DNA from: Gadus chalcogrammus
Taxonomy: Eukaryota > Chordata > Actinopteri > Gadiformes > Gadidae
Length of the DNA stretch: 64,000 bases
Direction: 5' to 3'
NCBI RefSeq assembly: GCF_026213295.1
Contig: NC_079423.1
Span: forward strand, 14,136,538 to 14,200,537
The first letter of the stretch is position 1; each line of letters starts with the position of its first letter. Positions 1-46,700 of the stretch are shown here, one piece after another. The notes below the pieces were generated by a model, which was given only the letters and a program-made list of their open reading frames with translations, made no database searches and was not told the DNA's origin. A program made the position numbers and the translations under genes.

Positions 1-126
1 ACCACTTTGGGTACTGGCGAGTACAGAGAGTGTATCCAGCGCGCCACTGGCTGGGAGACACTGTTTGTGGTATCAGTCGCCTCCTCCGCCCTCACACTTT
101 GCAATGTCTGACCGTCTCTCCTTCTC

Positions 127-163
<37 letters not shown>

Positions 164-399
164 GATTCTTATCAGCAAGCGGTGATCATGGTGGCAACAT
201 GTTTCCCTCCGGAAAGAAAGAACTTGACTCTATGACAGCGTTGATCCCTTAACCGATCCCGTCAAGCATTGGCCCCCCGTGGAAGACCTATGCCCCGCCT
301 TCTCGGGACCGATTGGCAGGCTCGCCCTGTATGGGAGGAGGGTGAGGTAACCCCGTTGGTTGCCGCTGCTGTCTCTCACTGTGACGTCCCTCCCAGCAG
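1..399 (+). other. opa1 intron upstream of exon 5b
   Basis: No exon was recognised here. A GA dinucleotide tract lies at 131-161. The stretch ends in the pyrimidine-rich acceptor of the exon at 400. An open frame at 269-613 overlaps that exon in a different frame and is not coding. Confidence 0.6.
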
Positions 400-35112
<34,713 letters not shown>

Positions 35113-36413
35113 GAGAGCCAGGTATGTGTTTCAGCATCTGGGCTTCTGACCAAGAGTTCAGAGGCAACTCTACACCAGAGACCAGCTTTATCACTCGTGG
35201 TGTCCGAACGCACCGCTGTCGGTAATAGGATGAAATACACGGCAAATTCAAGTCCAATTTTTTTGGGGGGGATTTAACTTTTCAAATAGTAAATTATTAT
35301 TTATAAACTGAATTGGAAAAGAGTCAGAAATAATGAGTTATTAAGTTCTTCAAGATTGAATGTCTCAATGTGTCACATAACAACGAGCTCGAAGCCTAAT
35401 TTAACATGACCATATTTGGAGCTAATGCTGATTGAGATAGATTTGAATATTTATCCAAAGAATCACACTGCACCTCTTATGTTTGCAAGAATCTTACTGT
35501 GAACCCTCGCAAAAGCCCCCCCACTCAGGCCAGTTCACCGAGCTACGCTAATTAGCGTCAAACAGTTGCAGCGCCAGTCAGTGGGCAGGACATTCACTGA
35601 GTTTTTACCTCTGAAAGTCTCCTGCCTACTTACCAGGACAGCCTCAATCGTACACATTGCGACTTAAATATTGAAATTCTTATTCTGCCTACGCCATTTG
35701 TATCATGTACCAGACGTTTTATTTTTTCCATCCATATGAATTCTTTATTATGCCCCGTATGTTGTTGTGTCATTTCCATTACTACCAAACTCGGTACTAC
35801 CGTGCTGATGAGCCACGCTAATACGATGTCCTCCGGTGTTTGGTCTACAGGGGCGCCGTAGGCTGAAGTGCAGATCACTGCAACGTAACGCACTGAACTA
35901 AGGTGACTGATTCAGCTGCCCCTGTAAATGGTTGCCCCGTGCCCTCTCCTCCATCTGACCTGAACGCACAGCTCTCCCCAGCTCTCCCCAACCTGCCCAA
36001 CCTGCCCCGCTGCACTCACAGAAGAAGAACCAGAAGAGATACACCAGACTCATTGCATTTCTTTTCAATTTTGTTCATTATGATTCTTTACTTTTTTGTT
36101 GATGCTGCTGCTTGCCGGATTATCGTGTGAACATCTTCAGCCCATGTGACTCGGATCAAACGGACGCAGGAGTTGGGAGAATAGAAAGAATGGAGAGTAA
36201 CGTCTCCGCAATGGATCTTCACCCAGCCACCTACACAGTGCGTCAGTTAAAGGTGTGTGCCTGTGCAACAAGAGGACTCCCAACATGGCCGACAGCACGG
36301 AAAAGGACACGGAACCAACCTCCTTAAGGGTCAACAGACTTCACTCTTTCTCTCTTTTCTCCCTTTGCTGTGTCCTGCTCTCCCTTCCTTCCCCCCCCAC
36401 TCCCTCCTTTTTA

Positions 36414-36419
36414 AATAAA
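36414..36419 (+). terminator. candidate proximal poly(A) signal of opa1
   Basis: Canonical AATAAA about 390 bases after the proposed last acceptor, followed by a GT/T-rich stretch. Confidence 0.5.
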
Positions 36420-36460
36420 TGAGGTTGTGGTAAATTTTTTCAATTATTCCTTCCATGACC

Positions 36461-36625
<165 letters not shown>

Positions 36626-37708
36626 GTTTGGCCTAACTCTTCTGGCACCCCTATAGGACCTTAGCTGGCCGTGTAGTTAGACAATGTGTACGGCCAAACG
36701 TGATTTGACACATCTGCTCATCATCGCCCAGTGCACTTTAATTTGCCACCCAAACTGGCTCTGAAGTAACTAATCACAACCATATCCCCCTAACTTGGTA
36801 TAATGTGCCAATAATGTTTTTTATAAGTTAGTAATTTACCAGTGGTTATAAAAAGCATGGCGTATGTAATTCATTTAGGTGAGCGGTCCATTCTGTTCAA
36901 TAGATTTACTAATAGCTTAAACAAGTCAGCTTAATGCCCCACTCGGACAATCTGGATACTAAAATACTTCAAGAGTACAGCTCTGCCAGCTCTTCATGCA
37001 TCTGTTTGTCCCAGCCACCATCAATCTGTTCCCTAAACAAAGTCCTCATTGGACGAATGGGTTCCGTTCCAGACGTCACTGTTGGAGGTCTAGTCATTTA
37101 GTCATTATGCAAAATACCCCAAATTGCTTAAATTACACGAAACGTTGTCTGAAGCTCAATCCTCAAATCACACGAACGTTTTTGTGGGGAAGTCAGCAGA
37201 GTTGGTGTGGTATATTATGGTACGTGTGTGTGTGGGGGGTGATTATAGAGTAAAAGCTCTTTCTGGGTACCAGACTTCATTCAACCAATCACTGAGCTGG
37301 GTTTGTTTGGTCCACGATCACGTGTCAGAGCATGGGATGATGATGTGCTTCTCTGTTCAACACTTTCCAACATCAGCGCTTTGTGTAACTTCTCTCTCTC
37401 TGTCCCTCTATCCACTCACTATATCTCCCTGAGTTCAAAGGCAGCGTGGACACCACTTGTGTATATGGGGCTTATTTGTATATAGATATATTTACCGCCA
37501 ATTATGCGGAGGTGAGGCGGAAAAAGTGTAGTTCACTCACACTGGATAAAAAACCCCTCTAGTGTGAGGAAAATATCCTTCTATTTCGCTGATAAAAGAA
37601 TGTTCAAATTAATCTGTATTTGTTTTATGTTGTAGATTGTCATGTTTGCATGGTGTACCCCAAATGTACTTTATTTATTGAATCTCATCTGTTTTAAAGG
37701 AAAGTGCA

Positions 37709-37714
37709 AATAAA
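37709..37714 (+). terminator. candidate distal poly(A) signal of opa1
   Basis: AATAAA preceded by AT-rich, UTR-like sequence with TTTATTTATTG and followed by ATTAAA. Confidence 0.45.
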
Positions 37715-39350
37715 ATGGACATAATTAAAAACGATACATCGTCATGCTCTTTTTTTTTACACGTTTTATGTTGTGACCACAACGATTTTTATTTACTATT
37801 TCAGGACATGCCTTAAGTAAGTAAAAAAGGTGCCTTGCTCGAGGATGCCAGAAAAAACGTCGACAAAAACTTGAACTCCGACATGGACACAAAGCCTTGT
37901 AGGCATAGGGAGCTGGACAGGTAGGCAGTATATGCAGTCTGATTAATTCATTTGTTGACCAGGACTCTGTTCCTTCATGGCATTTACTTGTTTGTGCCCC
38001 AAAGCCACTAGAGTGAATTCAGATACAGGTCATTATGGAGAATGTAGAGTGAGGCATCTTGCCTGGCAGGTAGACAGCACACCTGGGGGCATTGAACCCA
38101 GTACCTTTCCTGCTGGGAGGTAAAGACCCATCAGTAACCCTCTCCTGGCCCCATACAGAACAGGGTCTCATACACAACACTGCATCCACTGTTTTAACCT
38201 TGTACCTCACCTGGAAAATCAAATGTTTACGGTCATAAGCTAATAATGACTGTGTGGGGGAGACCAGCTGTGTTACCCTAGCCAAGCAACTTACCCAGAA
38301 TGCACCGGGTGAGGTGGTTCCCCTCGGGGAGGGAGGTTAAATGGGAGTGGTTTCCATCCCATGGGCTCATGATGATGATGATGGTGATGATGATGATGCT
38401 TGGGCTGATACCCCCTACAGCCACATCCTACAGAGGGCCATGACCTCTATGCTCAGGGTGCAATGCTTCTTCTAGCCAAGACAGCCCCCATCGCTGGATA
38501 TCTCCAGAGGGCCACTACCCCCCCCCCCCTCCCACCCTCGCCCCAGCCCGGGCCCCGGCTGCAGCTACTTGTGCCTGGGGAGGGGTTACAGGCAAGGTTG
38601 GGGAGCAGGGAGGCTGATTAATAAGGCCGAGGTGAGGAGGTGTCCTGCACTCCCAGACAGGCCGGCCTCTCCTCTTTCATAAGAGCCCAGGTTGTTACCG
38701 CATCTCCACAGGGCCTGTGGGCAACACGCAGTCGAGGAGGAGGAGAGGGAGGTGGTGGAGGAGACCGGGGGGGGGGGGGGGGGGTGCATCACCTGGGGCT
38801 CCACACTTGGGAAATCACCCCCCCACTCCCACCCACCCACCCACCCTTCACGTCGGCATACGGTTGGAAGACAGAAGAAAAAGCGGGGGAGTGCGGTTGA
38901 GGAAAAATAGAAAAACAAGTGAAGGGAAGAAGAAAAGCTAATGACTTTGTAGCGGCCCTGAAAAGAGAAAGGGGGGAAAAGTCAACCTTCAGCAGAACGC
39001 TTTTGTGCCATCAGATCGTCTCATTCTGGGGGTGGCGGAGGGTTAGGGGGTCTGGGGGGGGGGGGCGGTGAGGGGGGGCCCGGACACACTATACGCCCAT
39101 TAGCATCTGCAAAGGCCGTCACGTTGACTAATAGCCGGTGCCACAACGGCACAGTGGCTCAGCTTGTGTTTTTTCCTCCCCAGGCCTTTATGCGGTGGAC
39201 ACAAAAGGGCGGCCCAAGGAAAGACCTGTCAAACACGGGCCCGGAGCAGCCGACACGCACAAAGCATCATTTCTAGTTACCCGCAAGAAAATGAAAAGAC
39301 TGCTGTTGTTGCTCCTGTTTAATCCCCCTCTCTCTCCCCGACCCCCATCA

Positions 39351-39386
39351 CGCGCACACACACACACACGCACGCACACGCACACG

Positions 39387-39437
<51 letters not shown>

Positions 39438-39711
39438 TCACGTTGAGATTTCTGAATGTAAAGTGCTCTACAAATTAAATATATTATTATTATTTATACA
39501 CACGCTAATGCGCATACACACAGACGCACACACGTATCCGCAAACACAGACACACACACAAACACACACACACACACACACACACACTCAAACATACACA
39601 CAAACACACTCAAACAAACACACTCAAACACACACACAAACACCCGTACACACACACACACACAAACACCCGTACACACACACACACACATGCACACACA
39701 CACACACACCA
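39351..39711. repeat. CA-rich compound microsatellites
   Basis: CA runs with CG interruptions (39351-39434) and CA/AAC-type repeats (39518-39711), separated by an AT-rich spacer. Confidence 0.9.
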
Positions 39712-40811
39712 GTTATCTGCATGTGTGGTGTGAGGGGTGGGGGGGGACCAGGCATGTGGTATACTGCGCTGAAAACACTGAATAAGGGAAGGGTGAAAAG
39801 AGGTAATAAATTGTGGGTCGGGGGCGTTTGGTGGCATTTGCAGCCGTGTTGGAGGGTGTTGGCCTGCTTGTGCGGGTGGCGGGCTTTGTTCTGAGTGATC
39901 TCTGTCTCTCTCCCCTCTCCCTCTCGCTCCGTGAGAGGGAGAGTGATGGGAGGCGGTGGGAGAAAGAGAGATGCTGACAGCCGTAGTCCAATAACCCGCC
40001 CGGCTCTGAGCTCTGGGCGCTGGGAGAGTTCTGAGATGAGTGTAAACGTGTTGCTTTTTTCCCATGTTTTTCTTGGAAATGTTGACAGGAAATTCATTCC
40101 CGTTTCCGTTGAATTAATCGTACGGAAAAGTAAATTGATAGAGGGGGGGGGGGGCGCATGGAAGGAATACAAATAGAGGACTCCATTGAGAGCGAATCTG
40201 GAATACTCTAATGCCAACGGAATAACATAACATATTTATAATATATTACCACGGCGTTGCTAATGCGTTTCGAATTCAACCCAACAGTTTCATGGCAAAT
40301 ATTCCAGGACCCGGGTCATTACGCTAAACAACTCAACATTCCCCCCCCCCCCCCCCCCCCCCCCTTTGATCCGTACAGTGGTAAACGCGACTCAAATTGC
40401 CCCTGCGGACCAAAAAAAAACAAACAAAAATAAAAAGATGTCATGTATCTGAGTTTAATGGAGCAGGCTGATGAATGGGCTTGGATGTAAATCAAACCGA
40501 TATCGCCCTGGGAGTCCGAGCTGCCAAACTGTTAAATGTTATCACCGGCTTGTTGAACCAACAGACCCCCGCGCCCCCCCCCCTCCCCCCCCTGTCCCGT
40601 CTCTGTTCCAGAGGCTAACAAAGCCGTGCACTGTCCCCCCGGGCTGGCTGCTTTCTGCACGCTACACAACAGAGCGCACAATTGCCCATTGTGTTTGTAA
40701 TGTCGCAGGCATCTTCCCTGTGCGCTGTGGGGTCCATTCCAGCGCTGAATTAGACCCGTGGGGATTTCAGCCACAGTCGCGGGGGGTCAGCGACCTTCTC
40801 AATCACACCCC

Positions 40812-40813
<2 letters not shown>

Positions 40814-40858
<45 letters not shown>

Positions 40859-41000
40859 CAAACCCATGCGCACGCACACGCACACACATATTCGCACGCA
40901 CGTGGGCACACACACACACACACACACATATGCACACATGCAAGTGCGTACACACACACATGCACATACACATATGCGGGGAGTGGACCCATGCACACAC

Positions 41001-41037
<37 letters not shown>
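40814..41037. repeat. CA-rich compound microsatellite
   Basis: Two pure CA runs (about 40814-40856 and 40996-41037) enclosing degenerate CA with GCACGCAC and ATGCACAC words. Confidence 0.9.
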
Positions 41038-41038
<1 letters not shown>

Positions 41039-41117
41039 CTCTCCTTCTCAGCCCCTGAAAGCTTTGATAAAACGGCAGAGATGGTAGAGCGTTTGAGGGG
41101 GGCTTGACTTTCAATGT

Positions 41118-41153
<36 letters not shown>

Positions 41154-41680
41154 CTCATATGTGTGTGAGTACGTGTGATGTCCATCACTTCATGTTCTTC
41201 TCACCATTCATCGCCATGACCTCATAGGCTCACGCTAAGCGGACGTCATCAATTGCTCTCTCTATGCAGCGTTACTATATTCTACATGTATCCCCGCTAT
41301 ACTTCCCAGGGGCTGGGCGTCCCCTCCCACACATTGAGCCGCCAGATGCACACGCTGAGAACAACCAGCGTCTTGTCAGGAACAGCTCGTTCATTAGAGT
41401 TCCTGTTTCTAAAAACACAGCCGCCTCCCAGACACACGGCAAACACAAAGTCATGAAAAATACATTAGCCAGCTGAAACGCACAGGAACAGGGATCGGAA
41501 GACTTGAGATACAGACTGACTGCTTGTGTGTGCCCGTGTGTGTGTGTGCGTGCGTTTGTGCGGGCCAGTGTGTGCGTGTTTGCGCTTGTCGAAGGCTTGG
41601 ATTGGAAAATGCAGATAAGGGTAGCGGTTGCCATGGGGAAACACATCACCACGCAAGAGGTTCCAGAAGCAGGAGGGGGG

Positions 41681-41715
<35 letters not shown>

Positions 41716-41745
41716 GGAGGGAGGGAGGGAAGGGGGGTGGAGAGA

Positions 41746-41776
<31 letters not shown>

Positions 41777-42923
41777 CTCTTCCTCCCACACGGAGGAGGC
41801 CCGTCAGGCCTGGGACTGCATGGACTTAGAGGGATTATGCATGCATTCATGGCAGCCCATGGTCCCTGCAGGTGAGCCTGGAGCTCCCCCAGCTTAGCCT
41901 TTAGGTAAACACTGACTCCGGAGGGGGGGGGGAGAGCGGGCCCATGAAAAGCCTCTGTTGCCCGGCTCTGAAAGTGTATCTGCCCAAACCGGTTACGTCA
42001 GGACGAGTGGCCATCTCCTCCGTCTTTATGGGCGAGCCCCGCGGGGGCCAAGGGCCCCTCCGAATGAGGATCCTGAGGGCCTTAAGTGCCGCAGTGTGGC
42101 CGCACCAGAGGACGGTCTGGTGACATTACTTGACTGGTCGTCAATGAGGCCTTTAGCGACCGCTAAGGCCAAACGCAAACAGGGAGCGGCCGAGCGAGTG
42201 GGGGGCTTGTGAATGGGCGCTGTTTCCTCCTCGATTCCTACGCGGGGCTGAGGGGGCCGGCGGTCGTATCGTAGCAGCGCCCCGCTTGTGTCCGAGACGA
42301 GAACCAACCCAGACGAGGCCTGTAGCGCTAAAGGGATCAAGTCGGTCGGGGAGATCTTTGTCTTCGTCTGGAAAACGTTGAGATTGAGATTCAAATTTGG
42401 GCTTGTGCTTTTAATTGGATTTGCAATTCTTTTGGATTGACATGTGTTTTAGGAGGGGAAGCTTCGGAAAACAGGCTTAAGATAATGCAATCGGTGTTCT
42501 ACGGTCCAGCACGTCTCCCCCGGTCTTGTGTTCCTGAAACACTCACCGCTTTGTTGTAAACGTACTTATTCAATGTTTTCAGGAATTTGTGACGGCTCCA
42601 ACTGTCAATCTGTTATCTTTTCACATGACCTCTGCAAACACACAATGGCTGAAGGAAATCTGATTATCAAGGATGTCGGAGGTTCATATGTTGAAGACAC
42701 AACGTTGAATTGAGAAGTTGATGTCATTTTCGGCGGCTTCTATGTGACATGAGGTGAAGAAATACTGAACAAAACAATTTAAATAACAGAAATAAAATGT
42801 TTTAAAGTCCCATGGAATAAATAAGACAAGCATTTATATTTCATCAAACTTTCCTCAAACTAACTAATCGTCTTTTTATATATATATCATCCCATCCATC
42901 CATCAATCCAACCACCTATTCAT

Positions 42924-43012
42924 CCCTCCCTCCCTCCCTCCCTCCCTCCCTCCCTCCCTCCCTCCCTCCCTCCCTCCCTCCCTCATTCCCTCCCTCCCTC
43001 CCTCCCTCATTC
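42924..43012. repeat. (CCCT)n tetranucleotide repeat
   Basis: About 20 CCCT units with two ATT interruptions. Confidence 0.95.
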
Positions 43013-43405
43013 CCTTCCTCCATCTATTGATTAATCAAACTGAAAGAGACACTTTCCTGTCCCACTCCTCTTGACTCCATCCTCTCCCTCCATTTCTACC
43101 TCCATCTTCCCCTCTGTTTGCTCACCTGCTACCCCCCCCCCCCCCCCTCCGGCTGCCCTCCTGACCTCTGACCTCCCCTCTCAGGCCAGGGCAGGACTGG
43201 GCGACCTCCTCAAATATTGGAGCAGGCGCCGACTGTATTGGGACGGACTGGACGTATTGGGAGCGGTTCCCCGGTTACCACACAACTGCTTTGTCTCCAT
43301 TGTCCAGCACTGAAGGTTGACTGCTAGCAAGACAAGACCTGCTTCGCTCTTCTGTTTGTGAGTGTGTGTGTATGTGTGTGTGTTTAGAGGCACGTGTGTG
43401 TGTGT

Positions 43406-43406
<1 letters not shown>

Positions 43407-43496
<90 letters not shown>
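43407..43496. repeat. (GT)n microsatellite upstream of fbxl6
   Basis: About 45 GT units, 137 bases before the first recognised fbxl6 exon. Confidence 0.97.
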
Positions 43497-43497
<1 letters not shown>

Positions 43498-43632
43498 CCC
43501 CTCTGTGGGCACCTCAACCGTGTAAATGTGCTAATGACCCTTGTTTTCTCAGACATGCTCCACGTTGTGGTAGTAGCTCATTCTGAGAGCAGTGTGCAAT
43601 CATAACAGGTGTGTGTGTTCCTCTGTCTCCAG

Positions 43633-43791
43633 GGTGTCCAGAGTGTGTCGGCTCTGGAACACGGCGGCCACCAGCCCCGGCCTGTGGCGCAGTGTGTCCA
43701 TGGGGTTCTGTTGGATAACGCCCAGCAAGACGCAGACGCCCAGAACAGAGGAAAAGATAAAGAACACCGTCGGTTGGCTGGCCTCAGATAG
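43633..43791 (+). CDS. fbxl6: fbxl6 exon (F-box second half)
   Basis: Enters in phase 2 with one base, then VSRVCRLWNTAATSPGLWRS and a lysine/threonine-rich linker to GWLASD plus two bases. Acceptor GTCTCCAG, donor GTCAGG. The exon starts in the middle of the F-box, which implies an upstream exon. Confidence 0.92.
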   Translation, partial: GVQSVSALEHGGHQPRPVAQCVHGVLLDNAQQDADAQNRGKDKEHRRLAGLR

Positions 43792-46700
43792 GTCAGGAAG
43801 GATGCTTGAGCGGGGGCTGTTCTGTTTGTTTTTAACATCGGGGAGCTTCCTGGATATGATCACAATGGCGATGAAAACAATGAAATGTGTCTGTTGTTTT
43901 CTAGATTCAGCCAGCTTAGAGAATTCACTCTTAACCACTGGAAGAAGAATGTTGACTACGCTGTAAAAGTAAGTGCTTTTCAAACTAAGTTTTAAAGCAT
44001 ACAAGCATCCAAACACACCCCCACAAACAGACATATAGGCATACTGGTCTTCATAATACAGTTAGCCCTTTACTCTCATAGTTTGATTTCCTATTGATTT
44101 TTACTTTATTTTTAATATATGCTTTATCTTTTTAATTGTATGCATTCAATATTGAAATGTGTGCAGTCTTTTGAAATGTACTTTAAAATGCGCTGATTCA
44201 ATTCCATCTTTTGAATGTTCCACCCCTGCAGGTTGTGTCCCAGTCGTGCCCTCAGCTTGCCTCCCTCAATCTGTCCTACTGCACGGGCGTGACTGGACAG
44301 GCCTTCCTGAGCCTGGCAGAGAACAGCCCCTCTCTACAGAGCATCAACATGCAGTACTCGGAGGTAGCAAAAGCCGAAAGAATCGTTGTGCGTTAACAGA
44401 GCCAACCCCTGTGCATAACAGAGTGATTAATCTCCTTGACCTCTGCAACACTTTTTGTGATAAATGTGTTGCAAAACTTGCACTTGTAGCCGTGGGAATG
44501 AGAGCGCAGGTTTGGTAAAACTCAGCCCCTTTGGTTCGGTAGTGAGCACCCTTTGGAAAGGCAAGACTGCAGTGCGAACAGAGCACTTTGTCTTCTGATT
44601 TGATTTCTCATTGGTACTGTGGTGGGAATTTCCGGGCCCACGTCAATCATAACTGTCTAAACTGACCAAACCAGGTAGAATAGAATCATCCGAACTAATA
44701 AAACTTATTGTCATGTACTTGGGTAATAACGGTACAATAAAATACAGCAATCATACAAACAAACAACAAAACAAACCATACAATGACCCAACGGATGGGA
44801 AATCTCTGCATCCCTCCAGAGAGGTTGACAAGCTGAAACTCTGCTCCACATATGATGTGTGATGGAAAATTGTATCATGTTGATTCCCCTTCATCATGTA
44901 AGCTCTGTCTTCTATTCCTTGCATTGTCTAGCCACTCTACTTGTTCCTAGCGTTATCTAACGTTGACCTTTGTGCCTGGGGTATACCGGTCACGAGGGAG
45001 CAGAGATGCATTCATCTCCTTGATGAGAATACAGGAAACTCTGTCCTTAACATGCCCTGAACATTATTTGAATTGATCATTGGTAATTGTAATGTGGGGT
45101 CTCATATAGGTGACTTCTCAGTTGGACCCTTTCACCCTTGACCACCCCAAGGATGTCAGCGAAAAGGCCAATCAACAAATCAACAAAAGTTACAGAAACC
45201 GAATGGGAAAATATCATTTTCCCATCACAGTACCCCCCCACTCCCTCCCTGCTCTCCCTTCCAAAGCTACATGTCCAAATGTTGCAACACATGCATCACA
45301 AAATGTTGCAAAAGTCAAGGGCGGGCCGATTTCTCACTTTGTCATGTGGGGGGGGGGGGGCATTTGTGAATATTTTCTCTCTGACCTCACGTCCAGGAAC
45401 CCGAGTTTGTAAATGGGTGGATGCAGAAAGTACCTTTTATATGAGGGAAAAATATAGACCCTTGAGTTATTTTCCCTTCATGCAGGTCCTGCGGGTTTTA
45501 ACACCCGTTTGACCTGCTGTGCTCTCCTTGGCTCTAGTACCAGGTGGAAGGTCTCGCTCAGCTGCTGAAGACCAACGGCGGCAAGATCAGGAAGTTCCTC
45601 TTCACGCACGGGTCCAGGAACGACATGCTGCTGGCCGCTCTCTCCGTACGTACTAATCACACCGCGCGCGCGCGTGTGTGCGTGTGTCCATAAGGAATGA
45701 AAATTGTGCGCAAACAGGTTAGAATAACCGGATACTATGAAGTATTACATGTAGTGTTCCAACTTTGCGGTAGCCTAAAAAAAAGTGTTCACTTCAGTCC
45801 CCTCAAGAGGTTTTTCCCCCTTGTATGCTAATCTCTCTTCACCTATATTTACATTTACGGCATTTAGCAGACGCTTTTATCCAAAGCGACTTACAATAAG
45901 TACATTTGTCATAAGAAGTGCATCAATATATCGCTGTCGGTGAAGAAAGGATGTGTATCACTAATGGACACACGGCCAGACTGACGGCATCATGGAAATG
46001 CAGCCTTTTCACACATTGGCCAAATACTATATATACTATATAATACTATAATAGCCGAATACCGGATATTCGGTGCGTCCCTATTTAAAGACGTGTAGTA
46101 GTAGCACACGCTCTACGTGTTGTATATTATCTTTCATAGAGAGGATGCTGCCCAGATCTAGAGTTCCTGGAGATCAACTGGAATGTCCAGAAAGGCGGGT
46201 TTTGCGAGCTTCCTATCCACATCCAAGCATTGCAGCATGGCTGCCCCAAGCTGAAGGTGAGCTTCTGTTGACCTAACACTGCCATGTTTCGGCCTCATGA
46301 CAACTCAAACAATCAATCCATGAATTGTGTGTTCACCTCCCTGCCCCATGGGCTTATTTGCATATAGAATGAATCAACCCATCCATCATACATAGGCGCA
46401 ATCCCATTTCTACCCCTTACCCCTTCCCCTTACTCCTCCCCCTTGTTTCGAAGGGGTAAGGGGAAGGGGTAAGGGGGTAGGAATGGGATTGGGCCTTAGA
46501 CTCATAGACCCATGGTTCCGATTTCCCCCCGGCGAATCCACCAGACGTTCCGGTTGCTGAACGTCGTCCTGGGGCGTAAGACGATCAGGAACGCGGAGGT
46601 CTCTGCGCTGGGCTTCCCCCAGCTGGAGGAGCTGTGCATGGCCACCTCCTCCAGCTGCCCGACCAGCGACCGCGACCTGTGGGACCTGCTGCTGGCCTCC

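Larger units (their letters stand above)
37741..43632 (+). other. opa1-fbxl6 intergenic or fbxl6 5' region
   Basis: About 5.9 kb. It holds CA-rich tracts (39351-39434, 39518-39711, 40814-41037), GT tracts (41118-41150, 43407-43496), a GA/GGGA patch (41681-41780), CCCT repeats (42924-43012), C runs (40341-40364, 43133-43147) and G runs. The missing 5' exons of fbxl6 should lie here or further upstream, but none was recognised. An exon-like stretch near 42528-42713 is not similar to the family. Confidence 0.6.

Noticed and set aside
38019..38285. 88-codon - strand open frame with a TTCAATGCCC word resembling a SINE B box
   Set aside because: Only a weak repeat-like signal. Neither a gene nor a defined SINE could be supported.
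42528..42713. 61-codon open frame with an exon-like start (TTTTCAG) upstream of fbxl6
   Set aside because: No F-box or other recognisable similarity, and no donor in the right phase for the fbxl6 exon at 43633.
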